A stretch of 8,717 bases of DNA from JAKBCQ01 sp021807585 (GTDB lineage: Bacteria; Planctomycetota; Planctomycetia; Isosphaerales; Isosphaeraceae): positions 1 to 8,717 of the forward strand of contig DAHWFG010000024.1 in assembly GCA_027325115.1 (NCBI GenBank), written 5' to 3'. The position numbers and the translations under genes are program-made. Below the pieces are notes generated by a model. The model saw only the letters and a program-made list of their open reading frames with translations. It was not told the origin of the DNA and searched no databases. How positions within the stretch are numbered: position 1 is the stretch's first letter; each line of letters opens with the position of its first letter. Shown in pieces: positions 6,179 through 8,717 of this stretch.

Positions 6179-6805
6179 ATGAAGGGCCTCACGTTGGCCA
6201 ACGACCTCGACGCCCAAACCGACGAGGAGTTGTTGACCCGATATCGCGACACGGGCGGCCCCGAAAACTTCGAGGCGTTGGTGCATCGCTACGAACGCGA
6301 ATTGTACCGTTACCTCGTTCGTTACGTGGGCGATCGAACGCTCGCGGATGACGTCTTCCAAAACACTTTTTTACAAGTTCATTTGAAGCGGGGTCTTTAC
6401 GAGGACGGTCGACCGGTTCGTCCGTGGCTTTATGCGATCGCGACGCATCAGGCGGTCGACGCCTTGCGGAAGATCGGTCGGCATCCCACGGTTAGCCTGG
6501 ACAATCGCGTCGCCTCGGGGGATTCGAGCCCGGCGGCGCTGGTCGACATGTTGGTCGGCGACGATCCCGGCCCGCTCGCTCGGTTACGCGAGGACGAGCG
6601 ACGCGATTGGGTTCGCCAGGCGATCGAGCGATTGCCCGAAACCCTCAAGCAAACGTTGATTCTCGCGTATTATCAGGATCTCAAATATCGCGAGATATCC
6701 GAGATCCTTGAGATTCCCGTGGGCACGGTTAAATCCAGGTTGCACGCCGCTCTCGCCAAGCTTCAGGAGATGGCGCGAACGGCGAATATCGATGAAAACG
6801 GTTGA
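6179..6805 (+). CDS. ECF-type RNA polymerase sigma factor (sigma-70 family)
   Basis: The 208-residue protein has the compact two-domain form of extracytoplasmic-function sigma factors. Region 2 covers about residues 31-98: FEALVHRYERELYRYLVRYVGDRTLADDVFQNTF, then RPWLYAIATHQAVDALRK, containing the core-binding and -10-recognition helices. A variable linker (about 100-140) follows. Region 4 spans about 145-197, with IERLPETLKQTLILAYYQDLKYREISEILEIPVGTVKSRLHAALAKLQ. Its helix-turn-helix (about 170-190) would read the -35 element. There is no region 1.1 or 3 and no C-terminal extension. The start at 6179 fits the family length, although no good ribosome site precedes it. The gene ends 5 nt before the ATG of the next gene, so the two are almost certainly co-transcribed and perhaps translationally coupled. 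That next gene is the likely regulator of its activity. Confidence 0.96.
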   Translation: MKGLTLANDLDAQTDEELLTRYRDTGGPENFEALVHRYERELYRYLVRYVGDRTLADDVFQNTFLQVHLKRGLYEDGRPVRPWLYAIATHQAVDALRKIGRHPTVSLDNRVASGDSSPAALVDMLVGDDPGPLARLREDERRDWVRQAIERLPETLKQTLILAYYQDLKYREISEILEIPVGTVKSRLHAALAKLQEMARTANIDENG

Positions 6806-6810
6806 TCGCT

Positions 6811-7791
6811 ATGAACGCTACCGAATTGCTCGATCACGCACTGGGGCGCCTTGAGGGCGCCGAACGCGAACGGATCGAGGAGCTTGCCGCCTCCGACTCC
6901 ACGGTCGCAACCAAGCTCGAACTCGTGCGACGAAGGATCGATTGGTTGCTCGACGACGACGTCGACGATTCCCTCCTTCCTCCCAGGGATTTAACGGCGC
7001 GCACCCTCGCTCGGGTCGCCGACGCCAAATCGCGGTGGTCGATTCAAGAATTCGTTCCCGTACGCGTCCCGTTTCGCTGGGCCGACGTCGCGGTCGCCGC
7101 GACGATCCTGGTCGCCGGAGTCATGACGCTCATCCCCCCCCTCCATCACAGTAAAACACGCATGGATCAGGCCGCGTGCGCGCTCAACCTGAGGCAGTTG
7201 GGGGTTTCGCTCGCGCAATACGTCACCTCGCATCGGTCGTTTCCCTACCCCGATCCCGAGGGGCCCGCTCCCTACGCCGGCGCGACGACTCTCATGCTCA
7301 AAGAAGCGGGACATCTTTCGGATGAAAGTGTGCTCGATTGTCCATCAAATGGACGACGCGACCAACGCGATACCCCCCGGGTCCCGGCGCTCGATCTCGA
7401 AACGATGTGTCGACGAGAGGCCGCCAACCCGCTATCAATGCGTCATATGTTTTGCAGTGATTACGCTTTCTCGTTGGGATATCGAACCGCTCCCCAGGAT
7501 TCGCCGCGGCCGATCCCCGCGCTCTTGACCCAGCGCGTCCCCGTGATCGCCGATATCCCCGCGCACGACGAATCGAAGCACACCATCCTTGAAGGAAACA
7601 GCCCCAATCATCACTTCCGCGGCCAAAATGTTTTATACACCGACGGCCACGTCGGTTGGCTGCACGATCGCCGGGTCTTCGGCATCGGCGACGACGACGT
7701 CTTCATGAACGCGGCGCGACGAGCCGAGCCCGGCCTTCACGCTCGAGACGCCGTCCTCGTTCCCGGCTGCTTCCGCATCGACGGCAAATAA
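6811..7791 (+). CDS. one-pass membrane protein: anti-sigma-like N-terminus joined to a prepilin-like/H-X9-DG domain
   Basis: The 326-residue product follows the sigma gene after 5 nt. Residues 1-75 form a charged helical cytoplasmic part (ELLDHALGRLEGAERERIEELAASDS...) like the N-terminus of planctomycete anti-sigma factors, but without the HxxxCxxC zinc motif. Residues 91-111 (ADVAVAATILVAGVMTLIPPL) are a single membrane segment. The segment after it, AACALNLRQLGVSLAQYVTSHRSFPYPD (121-148), resembles the C-N-L-Q-G-L-Y pattern after the prepilin helix of DUF1559 proteins. Near the C-terminus, HFRGQNVLYTDG (268-279) is an exact H-X9-DG motif. There is no prepilin cleavage motif at the N-terminus. 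Cysteines at 177, 200 and 215 lie in the presumed outer part. A TTG start at 6802 overlapping the sigma stop is possible; ATG 6811 is preferred. Inferred role: membrane-bound sensor holding the sigma factor. Confidence 0.82.
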   Translation: MNATELLDHALGRLEGAERERIEELAASDSTVATKLELVRRRIDWLLDDDVDDSLLPPRDLTARTLARVADAKSRWSIQEFVPVRVPFRWADVAVAATILVAGVMTLIPPLHHSKTRMDQAACALNLRQLGVSLAQYVTSHRSFPYPDPEGPAPYAGATTLMLKEAGHLSDESVLDCPSNGRRDQRDTPRVPALDLETMCRREAANPLSMRHMFCSDYAFSLGYRTAPQDSPRPIPALLTQRVPVIADIPAHDESKHTILEGNSPNHHFRGQNVLYTDGHVGWLHDRRVFGIGDDDVFMNAARRAEPGLHARDAVLVPGCFRIDGK

Positions 7792-7840
7792 ATTGTTCAC
7801 ACCACGATCCGATCGCCTCGTTCTCGTCAAACCAAAATAC

Positions 7841-7874
7841 AAGGCTCGGAGACGACCTTTCGCCTCCGAGCCTT
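7841..7874. terminator. bidirectional intrinsic terminator between convergent genes
   Basis: AAGGCTCGGAG (7841-7851) and CTCCGAGCCTT (7864-7874) form a perfect 11-bp stem. The 12-nt interior can extend it by CGA/TCG, with a CCTT loop after one mismatch. It lies 50 nt after the stop at 7791 on the plus strand and 34 nt after the stop of the convergent esterase gene on the minus strand. In the minus direction GTATTTTGG follows the stem; in the plus direction the T content is weaker (CGTTCGTT). It probably serves both genes. Confidence 0.8.
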
Positions 7875-7907
7875 CGTTCGTTAAAACGTCAAAACACCTT
7901 CAATCGA

Positions 7908-8717
7908 TTACTGGAACAACCGGGGCGTCAGATCGCGCAAGTAATGACGCCAGTTGATCCACGTGTGACCCCCGCCGCTGATCTTCATCTCGTGCTTGAT
8001 CTTGTGTTTGTCAAAAAGCTCGGCCAACGATTTCGATCCCGCGAGCGCGAAATCGGCGTCGCCGACGCTGATCGAAAGAAGCTTTACCGTCTTGTTCACA
8101 TCTTCAGCCTTTGCCAGGAACTCGGAGTTCCGTTTCTCCCATTCCGCCGGATCGCCGCCGAATAAACCCGCGCTCCAGATCGCCACATAAGCGAATTGAT
8201 CGGGGTGAGTTGTAAGCAAGCGTAGCGTTTGACCGCCCCCCATCGAAAGCCCCGCGATCGCTCGGTTCTCAACCCCTTTTTTCACGCGGTAGTGCTTCTC
8301 GACGAAGGGGACGATCTCCTTGAGCAGCTCGTCCGAAAACCGATTCTGAAGCGCCTCCATCCGGCCGCGAAACTCGGGTGATCGGCGTTGCTCGGGGGTC
8401 GTGTTCGCGAATTCCGCAGGCGGCGGAAGGCTCCCGTTGGGGTTCACGATCACGAACGGAACCGCTTTCCGCTCGGCGAGAAGATTGTCGACGATGAACC
8501 CCGCGCGGCCGATCGTGCTCCAGCCCGAATCGTCGTCCCCCGCGCCGTGCAGCAAGTACAACACCGGATAAGTATCCGAACTTTCGTCATAACCCGGAGG
8601 AGTGTAAACATGCATGCGTCTTAATGTATTCAGCGTTCCCGAGCGATACCACGCCGATCGGATCTCGCCGTGGGGAACGTCCTTCGTCGTCTCGAACTCG
8701 GCGGTTTCGCCGGGTAC
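7908..8717 (-). CDS. alpha/beta-hydrolase esterase, feruloyl esterase/esterase D type, 5' end outside window
   Basis: The frame is open without a stop from the right edge to TAA at 7908-7910, giving 269 residues. An ATG at 8615 is therefore internal. The 34 residues before it (TTKDVPHGEIRSAWYRSGTLNTLRR and preceding) continue the family pattern upstream of RMHVYTPPGYD, and probably follow an N-terminal beta-sandwich module outside the window. Counting from the first residue in the window, the oxyanion segment YLLHGAGDD lies at about 54-62. The nucleophile elbow GLSMGGG places Ser158, GDADF an acidic residue near 220, and GGGHTWINW His251, completing a Ser-Asp-His triad. Such proteins (PF00756 family) cleave ester bonds, for example acyl or feruloyl groups on plant polysaccharides, and similar folds include enterochelin esterase. 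The substrate here is unknown. A signal peptide, if any, would be outside the window. Confidence 0.93.
   Translation of the reverse strand, partial: VPGETAEFETTKDVPHGEIRSAWYRSGTLNTLRRMHVYTPPGYDESSDTYPVLYLLHGAGDDDSGWSTIGRAGFIVDNLLAERKAVPFVIVNPNGSLPPPAEFANTTPEQRRSPEFRGRMEALQNRFSDELLKEIVPFVEKHYRVKKGVENRAIAGLSMGGGQTLRLLTTHPDQFAYVAIWSAGLFGGDPAEWEKRNSEFLAKAEDVNKTVKLLSISVGDADFALAGSKSLAELFDKHKIKHEMKISGGGHTWINWRHYLRDLTPRLFQ

Noticed and set aside
7908..8615. Esterase gene starting at ATG 8615
   Set aside because: The frame stays open to the window edge and the preceding residues (DVPHGEIRSAWYRSGTLNTLRR) fit the family, so the ATG is internal and the gene is truncated by the window.

Overview
The window reads like an accessory or loosely packed chromosomal stretch of a planctomycete (Planctomycetota). 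Four things point there. There is a Tat-exported DUF1501 protein. There is an ECF sigma factor next to a membrane protein carrying the H-X9-DG signature of planctomycete prepilin-like (DUF1559-type) proteins. Rpn/PD-(D/E)XK and Uma2 nuclease-like genes of the kind amplified in these genomes are present. The DNA is GC-rich, with separated, mostly monocistronic genes. The exact order or genus cannot be told from the sequence.

Layout. Minus strand, 1-421: the N-terminal part of a Uma2-family nuclease-like gene that runs off the left edge. 512-1828 (-): a DUF1501 secreted protein. 1829-2300 holds no convincing gene, but has a GC hairpin and a candidate terminator. 2301-3368 (-): a Gfo/Idh/MocA oxidoreductase whose usual EKP lysine motif is replaced. 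3577-3876 (-): a small predicted lipoprotein with an odd Asn-rich, AT-rich tail. It is divergent from 4082-4819 (+), a secreted beta-rich protein of unknown function. 4964-5848 (-): an Rpn-like PD-(D/E)XK protein. 6179-6805 and 6811-7791 (+): an ECF sigma factor followed at once by a one-pass membrane protein, an anti-sigma-like N-terminus joined to a prepilin/H-X9-DG-type C-terminus. A strong bidirectional terminator (7841-7874) separates this pair from 7908-8717 (-), a serine esterase of the feruloyl esterase/esterase D type that continues past the right edge.

The only clear functional unit is the sigma factor with its membrane partner, which looks like a signal-transduction pair. The other genes do not form an obvious pathway. 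The most unusual signals are the composite architecture of the presumed anti-sigma protein, a heavy excess of the palindrome CGATCG across the whole window (about 35 by hand count against 2-3 expected), the altered Gfo/Idh active-site motif, and an inverted repeat touching the -35 box of the candidate sigma-operon promoter. No RNA gene, CRISPR array, insertion sequence or integrase was seen.
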